Assembly (NCBI GenBank): GCA_036489565.1
Contig: DASXFN010000043.1
Span: 1 to 64,000, forward strand
Source of the DNA: JAICKN01 sp036489565
Lineage (GTDB): Bacteria > Acidobacteriota > Terriglobia > Terriglobales > Acidobacteriaceae
Length of the DNA: 64,000 nucleotides
Reading direction: 5' to 3'
The stretch's first letter is position 1, and every line of letters begins with the position of its first letter. The notes beneath the pieces were generated by a model. That model was not told the origin of the DNA and made no database searches. It saw only the letters and a program-made list of their open reading frames with translations. This document shows, piece after piece, positions 55,701 to 62,261 of the stretch. The position numbers and the translations under genes are program-made.

Positions 55701-56007
55701 ATATGGATTTGACTATCGTCAACCACAACATCCCCGCTTGGTGTCGTCCTCTATGCAAGCCGCCGCGGCTGATGGAGAGATCACCTCCCTTTTTATTGTA
55801 GGCAGCAATTTATTTGTTTCTGGGGACAATGTAGGATTAATTCAGCTTGATATCACTAATCCTCGCAATACAATCAATCTTTACTATCCACCGGAGTCCT
55901 TACGAATGCCATACCCTCCCGCGCCGCCGATACCAGCAATTTCTGCCACTGGCCTTAGAGCCCAAAATAAATGGAAAAGCCGGACGACTGCGATCCTTTC
56001 GCACTAA
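52723..56007 (+). CDS. Large surface lipoprotein with IPT/TIG and LVIVD beta-propeller-like repeats
   Basis: 1,094 aa from the ATG at 52723 (a GTG five codons upstream is also open). A hydrophobic segment ends in LLLYSGCGGG, a lipobox of the type common in Acidobacteria. Ig-like repeats of the 'W.V.GI.GG....GTISPSGLYTAP' type lie at about residues 55-145 and 255-300. An IPT/TIG domain (PTITSISPNQGAPGDALQITG) is at about 150-230. From residue 390 to the end there are repeated LVIVD-type units ('..LYV......L.V.DVS.P..P......' such as IFDITQDPPVLLGS and VIVDVSNPSLPEILS). The role is presumably surface binding; no catalytic motif is seen. Codon use is less GC-rich than in neighbours. Confidence 0.8.
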   Translation: MSKFTLGYIDATSDWNRVFRLIANGVLLSIILLLYSGCGGGATPSGSQSTTPLITSVSVAPLQVTLAIGTSQQFAVIVNGSGAFNSNVTWAVNGIAGGTSSTGTISPSGLYTAPNLVPSPATISVSAASVADMTKFGAANVVISTSGPSPPTITSISPNQGAPGDALQITGSNLGQMVVFSGPNGLPILTPINEGSSTLLNVQVPLDVVTGPVFVQSGVGIAISKSNAMPFGRVPDLRIRATQRDLGPNESTTIKTVFFGSTGAEPIVWSVDQGTISPDGTYTAPASVPSDTFAHISACIQGTQICDPLLLGLHPFRISPAAPVAALGQELQMQTLASDLPVSATWSQLTGGGNLLSDGAYTASSSPADGGSTLISAAYQGSTEQSSIGVTGGFPGIVNRVNDYLDFTNVQIQRVTQTMSVAVATNRMYVLSAQKDGGALDPKLFYIDVYDISDPVNPVWINAVEAATAGHLYVFGGILYDVGGIQSQVIAAYDLSGDVPVLVGRQILPPSLGFSFSGGIFTGIENSSQAADAPVLIDEFSLGSGNIVERQISIPPALSGMAYAVSTAVTNQTRLYVTESSTSGDPSSILAAYDITTNSPTLIGTVALEETRSLPFGELLTTTRLYTDQKIFDITQDPPVLLGSMPEPLTVIDADSTRVLGQTTQNGLRLIDTTDPAHPQSMAELLDFGVFQQPAVLSGNYLYSVEGRGGIAIYDISAPGGQIFKAHLGSQNPIPGRFIAVGQTANATTLFAAGFDPVSTQSVLVLDLQQQPPALVGYITSLVPSNDVALAGSTLFVGSEQNLSAFDVSEPSQPEQIASINVPTNSLAISGSVLFAGTTDGHLMVYNISTPSFPIALASVSLSDRPIQLALSGTLLFVADRAGGLLTFNVSTPSNPILLSQLTVLPAVMGVQVDGNLALLAALETGLVIVDVSNPSLPEILSETALDSDDPFDVGRSDFQDRAAVIAVQNQVAFIGVNNFSPESEESNGGGGIYGFDYRQPQHPRLVSSSMQAAAADGEITSLFIVGSNLFVSGDNVGLIQLDITNPRNTINLYYPPESLRMPYPPAPPIPAISATGLRAQNKWKSRTTAILSH

Positions 56008-56447
56008 TTTGGGAGTAGCAGCAGTCGACCGAATCGGCGGGCTGGTGGCCGCATTCAAGCCTTCTGTTAGCTTGAGTGGGGAATTTCCGACATAACAGCA
56101 GATTCCTCACCCCTAAAGCGGGTTAGGAACGAGAAGATATTGGGCGTGGTGGCAGTTGCGCCAGATCGGCGCGGACTCGCTTTGCTTGTTCTATCAACAT
56201 GGCTGAAGCGATGTCCTTCCACAGTTGTCTTGTTCATCGCATGGGTTCCCTCGCTTCGCTCGGGACAAGTTCGCGCGCTGGGCCCCCAAAACAGATTCCT
56301 CCTTACGCTCGGAATGACAACACGGAGGTATGGGTTATTTCCCGGTAATTTTCCACCGCTCACTTTTGTGACCACTGACCTTGCCTTCGCACCCACCCCT
56401 CCCACATTGTCATTCCGAACCGCTTTAGCGGTGAGGAATCTGCTGTT

Positions 56448-56590
56448 ATGCCACGCGAGAAGCGCCATCACGTTTATGTCACGGCGAGTAAAAGCCTCGT
56501 CGGATTCCTCGCCGATGAACCCGGCTCGGAGCGACAGGGGTGGGGGTGGCGGCAGCGGGAAGCAGATTCCTCGCTGCGCTCGGAATGACA
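56448..56590 (+). pseudogene. Truncated GIY-YIG gene start, unit 1
   Basis: ATG opens MPREKRHHVYVTASKSLVGF, matching the intact gene for about 18 residues (MPREKRYHVYIMASKSRV) and then diverging into EPGSERQGWGWRQREADSSL, which is translated repeat DNA ending at the TGA of GGAATGA. No catalytic Arg or Glu is present. Confidence 0.75.
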
Positions 56591-56772
56591 AGGGTAAAGG
56601 GTGGTGACAAGGAAAGAGATTCCCCCCTGCGGCCGGAATAACAACACGAAGGTATGGGCTATTTCCCAGTAATTTTCCACCGCTCACTTTGTGACCACTA
56701 ACCTTGCCTTCGCATTCACTCCTCCCACATTGTCATTCCGAACCCGCTTTCGCGGGTGAGGAATCTGCTGTT

Positions 56773-56913
56773 ATGTCGCGCGAGAAGCGCTACCACGTTT
56801 ACATCATGGCGAGTGAAAGCCGGGTCGGGTTCGTCGCCGATGGACCCGGCTCGGAGCGACATGGGTGGGGGTGGCGGCAGTGGGAAGCAGATTCCTCGCT
56901 GCGCTCGGAATGA
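56773..56913 (+). pseudogene. Truncated GIY-YIG gene start, unit 2
   Basis: ATG opens MSREKRYHVYIMASESRVGF and diverges after about 18 residues into the same repeat-derived tail as unit 1 (GPGSERHGWGWRQWEADSSL). It lacks the second Tyr motif and all catalytic residues of the nuclease. Confidence 0.78.
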
Positions 56914-57096
56914 CAAGGGTAAAGGGTGGTGACAAGGGAAGAGATTCTTTCCTGCGGTCGGAATGACAACACGGAAGGAGGGGGCATTTTCGCTAATTTT
57001 CCACCGCTCGCTTTGTGACCGCTGACCTTGCCTTCGCATCCACTCTTCCCACATTGTCATTCCGAACCCGCTTTCGCGGGTGAGGAATCTGCTGGT

Positions 57097-57381
57097 ATGC
57101 CGCGCGAGAAGCGCTATCACGTTTACATCATGGCGAGTAAAAGCCGGGTCTTGTATGTCGGCGTAACCGGATTCCTGATGCCGAGAGTGCTTCAGCACAA
57201 AGCCGGCGCAGGCGGCTTTACCGATAAGTATCGTGCCAACCGTTTGGTTTACTGCGAGACCTTTCGTTATGTGAACAACGCCATCGCCCGCGAGACCGAA
57301 ATAAAGAAGTGGCGGCGGGAAAAGAAAGTTGCGTTGATCGAGAGGGGCAATCCTACGTGGGAGGACCTGGCTGCGGACTGA
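57097..57381 (+). CDS. Single-domain GIY-YIG nuclease
   Basis: 94 aa from the ATG directly after a family A palindrome (…GAGGAATCTGCTGGT). The GIY-YIG core is complete: the first strand RYHVYIMAS, the second VLYVGVTG, the Arg/His helix RVLQHKAG, the Tyr/Phe segment NRLVYCETF and the catalytic Glu in IARETEIKKWRREKKVALIE, ending NPTWEDLAAD. This is the small UPF0213-like type that is very common in Acidobacteria. It is the only complete copy in the local tandem array. A role in spreading of the array is possible but unproven. Confidence 0.88.
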   Translation: MPREKRYHVYIMASKSRVLYVGVTGFLMPRVLQHKAGAGGFTDKYRANRLVYCETFRYVNNAIARETEIKKWRREKKVALIERGNPTWEDLAAD

Positions 57382-57513
57382 GGCAAGCCTTTCACGTTGA
57401 GAAAAGCAGATTCCTCCCTTCGGTCGGAATGACAAGGCCGGAGTCGGTATGCTGGCGGAATCAATATCCGCTGCAATGTTGTTTTGGGTCCCCGTTGCGG
57501 CACCAGCAAACGC

Positions 57514-57578
57514 AAGGTCTCTCGACTGCGCCGGATGATTCATGAGGCGAATCATCCGGCTACGCTCGAGATGACATA
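57514..57578. repeat. REP-like palindrome, family B, reverse orientation
   Basis: CAAGGTCTCTCGACTGCG...CGGATGATTC-ATGAGGC-GAATCATCCG...CTCGAGATGACAT. The inner GGATGATTC and GAATCATCC arms form a perfect stem. It lies just downstream (minus strand) of the nuclease gene. Confidence 0.75.
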
Positions 57579-57589
57579 CCAATTAACGA

Positions 57590-58318
57590 TTAGCGGAGGA
57601 GGTGCCAGGCTTCGCGGAAGTGTTCGAAGCGGGCTCGTTTGCAGGGCGCGTCGGGATAGAAGCGCAGGCTTTTGCAGGGAGAAAAGGCGTTGACGGGCAG
57701 CACGTACCAGACGTCCACGGGAACGATGTGGGCGACTAGGACGTCAATGTCATTGGCGGTGTAGACGCGCTTGCCTTGTCCGTAGATGCAATAGATGGGC
57801 TGGACATCGTATCCGCGGGCGCGGAGGGCGTCGGTGCATTTTAGTTGGACGCGCCAGAGGCGGGGCGGAAACGCAAGGTCCCTCGACTTCGCAGAATCTT
57901 TTGCGAGCGAAAGATTCTGCTTCGCTCGGGATGACAGAGTAGTGGCATGGGATGACGGCGTTGCGAGGTCAAAATCCCCACCCTGTCGCAAAGAGCGCGA
58001 TAAGGATGGGGCAACCGTACTTTTAGGAACAGCAGATTCCTCGCTGCGTTCGGAATGACAAGAATAAGAATCATGCGGGTCGTTACTGTACGAGTCGTCA
58101 TTGTGTGAGTCGAGGATGAAGTCGTAGCGCTCGGAGTCTCCCCAGGGCTTGGCGACACCGAAGCCTAGGCTGGCCGCTTTGAGGAGGAAGGCGGCTTCGG
58201 AGAGTTCCCCTTTGCGCTTGGTGTTGTCGAGGCGGTGCTTGGGTTTGGCGGGCGAGCCGGAAGAGGCCACGGCGTGGAGTTCGGGTAGCGCGAACGGTAG
58301 TGGCGAAAAGTTTTCCAT
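57590..58318 (-). CDS. PD-(D/E)XK nuclease (PDDEXK_5-like) with in-frame REP insertion
   Basis: 242 aa from the ATG at 58318; a GTG 12 codons earlier lies in a palindrome and is less likely. Conserved parts of the group I intron endonuclease-like family are seen on both sides of an insertion: NTKRKGELSEAAFLLKAA (catalytic Glu), GVAKPWGDSERYDFILDS (catalytic Asp), then after the insertion RLWRVQLKCT (the Q-x-K motif), KRVYTANDIDVLVAHIVPVDVWYVLPV. Normally about a dozen residues separate the Asp from Q-x-K; here about 90 do. The added part, for example SCHSERSEESA, is translated REP DNA. The frame is open throughout, but activity is doubtful. Confidence 0.75.
   Translation of the reverse strand: MENFSPLPFALPELHAVASSGSPAKPKHRLDNTKRKGELSEAAFLLKAASLGFGVAKPWGDSERYDFILDSHNDDSYSNDPHDSYSCHSERSEESAVPKSTVAPSLSRSLRQGGDFDLATPSSHATTLSSRAKQNLSLAKDSAKSRDLAFPPRLWRVQLKCTDALRARGYDVQPIYCIYGQGKRVYTANDIDVLVAHIVPVDVWYVLPVNAFSPCKSLRFYPDAPCKRARFEHFREAWHLLR
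57863..58108. repeat. Composite REP insertion inside the nuclease gene
   Basis: About 246 bp, a multiple of three. On the minus strand it carries, in order, a family A site (TCATTCCGAACGCAGCGAGG), a family C hairpin (CCCCATCCTTATCGCG / GCGACAGGGTGGGG at about 57977-58012) and a family B element (CTGTCATCCCGAGCG...GTCGAGGGACCTTGCG). It separates RYDFILDS from RLWRVQLK in the protein. Confidence 0.75.
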
Positions 58319-58347
58319 AAAGTTGAGTTGGTTATCGGGCAAAGAAA

Positions 58348-58371
58348 AAGGCACGGCTTGCGCCGTGCCTT
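58348..58371. repeat. Palindrome of family D upstream of the nuclease gene
   Basis: AAGGCACGGC-TTGC-GCCGTGCCTT, a perfect 10-bp stem. On the minus strand it is followed by TTTCTTTG, so it could terminate a transcript entering the nuclease gene. Its stem is shared with the family D element at 35703. Confidence 0.65.
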
Positions 58372-58517
58372 CTGTTCGTTGGCTCGATTTACGAGGTTAT
58401 GTTTCCAGCATAGCAGATTGAATAAGCAAAATGGGACATGCATGTACCAACGGGTATGTGCGTACAATCAATGAGATAGAGGAAATTGGAGGCGGATGGG
58501 GGCTTGACAGCCAAAAT

Positions 58518-58550
58518 CCCCGCCCAAGCCAAAACCGGGCTTGGATGGGG
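58518..58550. repeat. REP-like hairpin, family C variant
   Basis: CCCCGCCCAAGCC-AAAACC-GGGCTTGGATGGGG pairs almost fully. It lies about 80 bp upstream of the cupin gene. Confidence 0.6.
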
Positions 58551-58627
58551 CACCAAAAAAATCACACTTTCCAGCGTGTCGTACAATTTATCCTCGACAA
58601 TTACCTATAACTTTGAGGTCCAGAACA

Positions 58628-59299
58628 ATGACTCGGTTGAACGGCGTGAGCTTTTTTTGTCTGCTGTTGCTTCTGTGCACGCAACTGCTGGCGCAGGGAA
58701 TTGCTACTCCGGGCGATACGTGCAAGCCGGCGAGTATGCGAACGCAAGCGGTCGGATGCTGGATACTGGCCGAAAATCCCGTAGGTCAACTCGCAACGTC
58801 ACAAGTGTTCTGGCATCTCGATACGTATCCAACACGCGCCGCCGCGGAAGCAGACAAGGGGCCGCGGGGCACAGTGGTCGAGTCGTTTGGCAAAGTGTGG
58901 TTGATGACCATCCAGGACGAGAAGTGGAGACCGGCCCATGGAACTCGCGTTGCCGAAATTGGACCGCTTCCGGTCGTCGCAGGAGAAAAGTACACGGCGC
59001 AGTTTATGGAAGCGGACTTCACGCCTGGAATGACGGCGCCTCCACACAAGCACCCTGGTCCGGAGGCCTGGTTTGCGGTGGGCGGGGAAACATGTCTGGA
59101 GACCTCCGATGGCCGTAAGCAGATCAGCCGAATAGGGGGCACGCCGGTGATCGTTCCCATGGGACTGGCGATGCACCTCACCGCGATCGGAAGCGCACAG
59201 CGCCGTTCGATCGTGCTCATTCTTCATGAGTCGTCGCAACCCCCGGTCACAATGGTCCATGATTGGACGCCGAAGGGATTGTGCAAGAGCAACAACTGA
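58628..59299 (+). CDS. Secreted cupin-domain protein
   Basis: 223 aa from an ATG with GAGG upstream; a longer open frame starts at 58541 but lacks a signal peptide. Signal peptide: LNGVSFFCLLLLLCTQLLAQG. The cupin core is visible late in the protein: FTPGMTAPPHKHPGPEAWFAVGGE (metal-site His pair and Glu) and VPMGLAMHLTAIGSAQRRSIVLILH. The N-terminal half (WILAENPVGQLATSQVFWHLDTYPTRAAAEA) is a typical companion segment in bacterial secreted cupins. The reaction is unknown; a metal-bound small-molecule binding role is inferred. Confidence 0.85.
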   Translation: MTRLNGVSFFCLLLLLCTQLLAQGIATPGDTCKPASMRTQAVGCWILAENPVGQLATSQVFWHLDTYPTRAAAEADKGPRGTVVESFGKVWLMTIQDEKWRPAHGTRVAEIGPLPVVAGEKYTAQFMEADFTPGMTAPPHKHPGPEAWFAVGGETCLETSDGRKQISRIGGTPVIVPMGLAMHLTAIGSAQRRSIVLILHESSQPPVTMVHDWTPKGLCKSNN

Positions 59300-59314
59300 G
59301 GCGGATGGCCGGGT

Positions 59315-59776
59315 TCAAAGCCTGCGAAGGGACAGCTTTTTACTTGAATCGGACTTTCCGCGTTTGCGAAGTTCTTCTTCCGAATACATGCTGCCTCGGC
59401 AATGCTTCGCGCCGCAGCGGCAGGTCGCGGGATCATCGAGGTTGCCGTCGTACAGGTTGTAGTCATAAGCCAACTCTTCGTCGGCGGCAATGTCTCGGAT
59501 GGCGCTGATATAAACCCGTCCATCAATCTCGTCCGGCTCGCAATTGGGTTCACAGGAGTGATTGATGAAGCCGGCCATGCCGTCGCCATCAATTACATGC
59601 TGGCTATCGCTCAGGCCAAACAGATAAGTCCGCGGCGAATCTTCGTATAACAAGTCGGCGGCTTCAATGGTGAGGCGCGGCCCGGTGTATTCCACGACCC
59701 GCGCGCCTTTCCGGATGGGGGTTGTTGTGTAGCATCCATCGGAGTGAATTTTTGAACGTCGAATAATTAAAGACAT
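59315..59776 (-). CDS. SET-domain methyltransferase-like protein
   Basis: 153 aa. SET signatures: the opening GCYTTTPIRKGARVVEYTG, the pseudoknot motifs GFINHSCEPNCEP and ELAYDYNLYDG, and a post-SET CRCGAKHCRG that would bind zinc with the active-site Cys. SET proteins methylate protein lysine with S-adenosylmethionine; in bacteria a few free-standing members exist, with unknown or ribosomal/histone-like targets. The gene is convergent with the cupin gene, and no partner is obvious. Confidence 0.9.
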   Translation of the reverse strand: MSLIIRRSKIHSDGCYTTTPIRKGARVVEYTGPRLTIEAADLLYEDSPRTYLFGLSDSQHVIDGDGMAGFINHSCEPNCEPDEIDGRVYISAIRDIAADEELAYDYNLYDGNLDDPATCRCGAKHCRGSMYSEEELRKRGKSDSSKKLSLRRL

Positions 59777-59825
59777 TTGCGTTATGTGAAATAAAAAGTG
59801 AATGCTGTGCCAACGTGACCAGAAC

Positions 59826-59843
59826 GTGCGGCTGGAGTAATAT
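59826..59843 (+). promoter_or_regulatory. Weak candidate promoter for tRNA-Gly
   Basis: GTGACC at about 59816 and TAATAT at about 59839 are spaced by 17 bp and lie about 55 bp upstream of the tRNA. Both hexamers match the sigma-70 consensus at four of six positions only. Confidence 0.3.
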
Positions 59844-59899
59844 TAGCTGAGTCCAGCCAGTGATGGCTCGCGGACTGCGAAGTTTCTTGCCTGATTCGA

Positions 59900-59974
59900 G
59901 CGGGAGTAGTTCAGCGGTAGAACGCCAGCTTCCCAAGCTGGATGTCGCCGGTTCGATCCCGGTCTCCCGCTCCA
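59900..59974 (+). tRNA. tRNA-Gly (anticodon CCC)
   Basis: Acceptor GCGGGAG pairs with CTCCCGC; the D arm contains TTCAGCGGTAGAA; the anticodon stem is CCAGC/GCTGG around TTCCCAA, giving CCC; the T arm has GGTTCGATCCC. CCA is encoded at 59972-59974. A minus-strand open frame across it is a shadow. Confidence 0.97.
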
Positions 59975-60008
59975 GTAATTCCTTCAAGATCCCAGTTGAT
60001 CCAGAAGT

Positions 60009-60338
60009 TCAGGAGTCTGAGTATTTTTCCAATCCGCAGTGAAGACATCGCGATGCAAATAGATTGTGCCAATAAGATTTCATGAAGAAACGTTCTCCGC
60101 ACCTCGGGCAACGCCAGACTTGAAGGCGACCAATTGCCACGATCATGAACAGAAACCAAGAAAACCCCAAAATATTTGTGAGCTTGTGGTTGTAGCTTAG
60201 ATTTTGAGTGAGATAGCTGATGACGGCGACGCTCGCGCCGTATCCAACAAATACAAACATGAAGAGGGCCCTGCGTTTTTTGTATTCCAACCATTGCTGT
60301 TCGTAGCGGCCTCCGAGACCGCTTTCGATTTCCGTCAT
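60009..60338 (-). CDS. Membrane protein with C-terminal zinc ribbon
   Basis: 109 aa. Two hydrophobic helices (LFMFVFVGYGASVAVISYL and ILGFSWFLFMIVAIGRL) are followed by a cytoplasmic-type zinc ribbon, WRCPRCGERFF...ASRCLHCGLEK. Zinc-ribbon membrane proteins of this size have no assigned function. The ATG overlaps the stop of the DUF302 gene by four bases (ATGA), so the two are cotranslated. The end lies 34 bp from tRNA-Gly on the opposite strand. Confidence 0.8.
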   Translation of the reverse strand: MTEIESGLGGRYEQQWLEYKKRRALFMFVFVGYGASVAVISYLTQNLSYNHKLTNILGFSWFLFMIVAIGRLQVWRCPRCGERFFMKSYWHNLFASRCLHCGLEKYSDS

Positions 60339-60736
60339 TCCGCGGCCTTCTGTAAAAGCGCCCCAATGCCTGCGATGTTCTTGAGCAAATCGTCGGGAAT
60401 CTTATGTCGTTGTTGGAGATATTCCGGAGTGTTGTAGGAAAGCCAAACTTTGTTGTCGTCGTCTTCCCAGATCAAAGCTTTTAGCGGCAGATCAATGGCT
60501 GCGCTCGGGGATGCAAGCATAAGCGGAGTGCCGCCTTTAGGATTTCCGAAAATGATTACCTGCGTCGGGCGCATCTTCATTCCTGCCCGTTCGGCCTCGC
60601 CGCTATGGTCGATAACGCAGAATATTTTGATTCCCTGTGTTTTGAGTAAGGATTCAAGCCGCTGGACAGTTTCGGCCACCGAGTAGCGGCTGCTTAGGTG
60701 GATCATCCCATTATTCAAATCTGCGGCGGCTGTCAT
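60335..60736 (-). CDS. DUF302 family protein
   Basis: 133 aa with GGAGAAG before the ATG. DUF302 features: SSRYSVAETVQRLESLLKTQGIKIFCVIDHSGEA, PTQVIIFGNPKGGTPLMLASPSAAIDLPLKALIWED and WLSYNTPEYLQQRHKIPDD. The His in IDHSGEA and the GNPK loop are typical. Structures of this family show a small alpha/beta fold; the biochemical role is not known. It is coupled to the zinc-ribbon membrane protein downstream. Confidence 0.9.
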   Translation of the reverse strand: MTAAADLNNGMIHLSSRYSVAETVQRLESLLKTQGIKIFCVIDHSGEAERAGMKMRPTQVIIFGNPKGGTPLMLASPSAAIDLPLKALIWEDDDNKVWLSYNTPEYLQQRHKIPDDLLKNIAGIGALLQKAAE

Positions 60737-60884
60737 GGCAGTTTCTTCTCCTTCGTGGAGGTAAATGGTGAAGCTGCAAAACTAGCAGCTACAAACTATA
60801 AGAATCACTTTATGGGCCGTCTAGCCGTGATAAAAGATTCCTGTACAAGTGCAGTCCGTGCAATGCGCGGAAGTTAAGAGAACT

Positions 60885-62003
60885 TTATCTCATGGCTGCC
60901 TGTTTTTCTTCCGGAGTCATTTGGTTCCACAACACTTGCAGGTCCGTGGAAATCCGGGCATTGGCTGGCTGCTGATGCAATGCTTTAACGAACCAACGGT
61001 ATGACGTCGGCAAATCGCGCCGTACGCAATGTCCCGTCGAATACATGGTGGCCAGATCGCTCAAAGCGCGGCTGTTGCCATGGTCGGCGGCGGCTTCCAG
61101 ACTGTTCTGCGCCCGCCCGCAATTCTGCGCGACGCCATTTCCATAAAGATAGCGTTCGCCTTGCGTGAGCAGTGCCTCGCCCTCCGAAGCGGAAGAATCT
61201 TCGTCGCTTATGCTTGCTCTGCTTGCTGGACGCTTCGCAGTGCGAGCGGTTGCCGGTCTAGCAGGTGCCGTTTTCTTCGCTTCGACCGCGGGTGCTGTCT
61301 GCTTTGGTTTCTGTACCTGCGTGGATTGCGATGCTTCGGTATCGTCCGCTGTGCCTCCCGTTGCGGCCGCAGCTGAGTCAGGCGATGAAGATGCTTCCGA
61401 GGAAGACGCATCTGGGGAAGGATTCGCAGAGTTTTTCTCTCCCGGATCCGCCGCTAGCGGCGTTGCGGAGTTCGTTGCCGGAAGATTCTGCGTGTTCACT
61501 CGGTTCGGTGCCGTAGCAGGGGAAGCCGCCTGCGGTGTGAGAGTTTGCGAGTTCGGCGCAGAGGGCGCGTTCGCCGCATTGTTAGGAGGCGCGGTGCCGG
61601 TTTGCGCGGGGCTGGTCGCCGCGGGTGTGTTCGCGCGTTGCCAGGGAAACCCTCCGTAATACCATCTCCAACCCAGCAGTCCGCCGGCAACCACCAACAA
61701 AATCAGGGCGAGGTACATCCGTCCATGGCCCGAGGGGGAAGCCTCGTCGTCCAATAAGTATTCCGCGTGGCTGCTGCCTGGGCCGTTGCTCAATCCTAAA
61801 AATGACGGGCCAGTGAAGGGAATTTCTTCTTTCCTCGACGCGTCTTGTCTCGAAACTTCTTCTCGAGGTGCTTCGCCGGTCGTGCGCGAAGGCGAAGTCG
61901 CGAGAGGGTCCACAGCCGCCGAAGGAGTTATCGCCTTTCCGCACATTCCACAAAAGCGATATTGCGTCGGGTTTTCGTGTCCGCAAAATGGGCAACTCAA
62001 CAT
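60885..62003 (-). CDS. Zinc-ribbon membrane protein with SEL1-like repeats
   Basis: 372 aa from the ATG of MLSCPFCGHENPTQYRFCGMCGK (shortened start; an ATG four codons upstream is also open). The N-terminus is a double CxxC zinc ribbon. A single transmembrane helix lies near residues 100-117 (YLALILLVVAGGLLGWRWYY). A long Pro/Ala/Ser/Thr-rich low-complexity linker follows. The C-terminal 100 residues are SEL1/TPR-like (GERYLYGNGVAQNCGRAQNSLEAAA and ALSDLATMYSTGHCVRRDLPTSYRWFVKAL). The ribbon would be cytoplasmic and the repeats extracytoplasmic. Function unknown. Confidence 0.82.
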   Translation of the reverse strand: MLSCPFCGHENPTQYRFCGMCGKAITPSAAVDPLATSPSRTTGEAPREEVSRQDASRKEEIPFTGPSFLGLSNGPGSSHAEYLLDDEASPSGHGRMYLALILLVVAGGLLGWRWYYGGFPWQRANTPAATSPAQTGTAPPNNAANAPSAPNSQTLTPQAASPATAPNRVNTQNLPATNSATPLAADPGEKNSANPSPDASSSEASSSPDSAAAATGGTADDTEASQSTQVQKPKQTAPAVEAKKTAPARPATARTAKRPASRASISDEDSSASEGEALLTQGERYLYGNGVAQNCGRAQNSLEAAADHGNSRALSDLATMYSTGHCVRRDLPTSYRWFVKALHQQPANARISTDLQVLWNQMTPEEKQAAMR

Positions 62004-62261
62004 AGTCTCTATCATAGGGCTATTTAGATGAGGATTATGAGATTACCGTAGAGCACGCATAGGGTTTTGCAACAAAATTCACATCCCGCCGGATTTCACA
62101 AATATCCTCAGAAAACTCCGGGGGAACGCGTCATTTTTTAAAGACGCCAGACCTAAGTTGTTGAGCAGCGATAATTTGCTGCCAGTCTAGCGCCTTGATT
62201 GTCCCCTCTCCCAATTTTCACAAGTCCACAACGAACGAGCCATTCGCACTTATGCAACAAT

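Larger units (their letters stand above)
56008..57096. other. Non-coding stretch holding the tandem GIY-YIG/REP array
   Basis: Apart from two truncated GIY-YIG starts and many family A palindromes I see no gene. The stretch from 56290 to 57160 is a tandem array described separately; 56008-56290 shows a family A site near 56096 and unassigned sequence. Confidence 0.6.
56346..57147. repeat. Tandem array of about 325-bp units, each REP plus GIY-YIG start
   Basis: Units begin at 56346, 56668 and 56994 with TAATTTTCCACCGCTC. Each runs through CTTTGTGACC, CTTGCCTTCGCA and CCACATTGTCATTCCGAACC, then a family A palindrome, then an ATG opening MPREKR/MSREKR. Units 1 and 2 (322 and 326 bp) are truncated after about 20 codons and continue with CAGATTCCTCGCTGCGCTCGG palindromes; unit 3 carries the complete nuclease gene. 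A partial unit tail precedes unit 1 (56290-56345). Confidence 0.85.

Noticed and set aside
56067..57582. Long minus-strand open frames (206 and 288 aa) across the tandem array
   Set aside because: They consist of repeated CHSERSEES-like peptides, i.e. translated palindromes, antisense to the GIY-YIG starts.
59664..59987. 107-aa minus-strand open frame starting next to tRNA-Gly
   Set aside because: It runs through the tRNA gene antisense, a usual artefact (the ETGIEPATSSLGS-type peptide comes from the tRNA).
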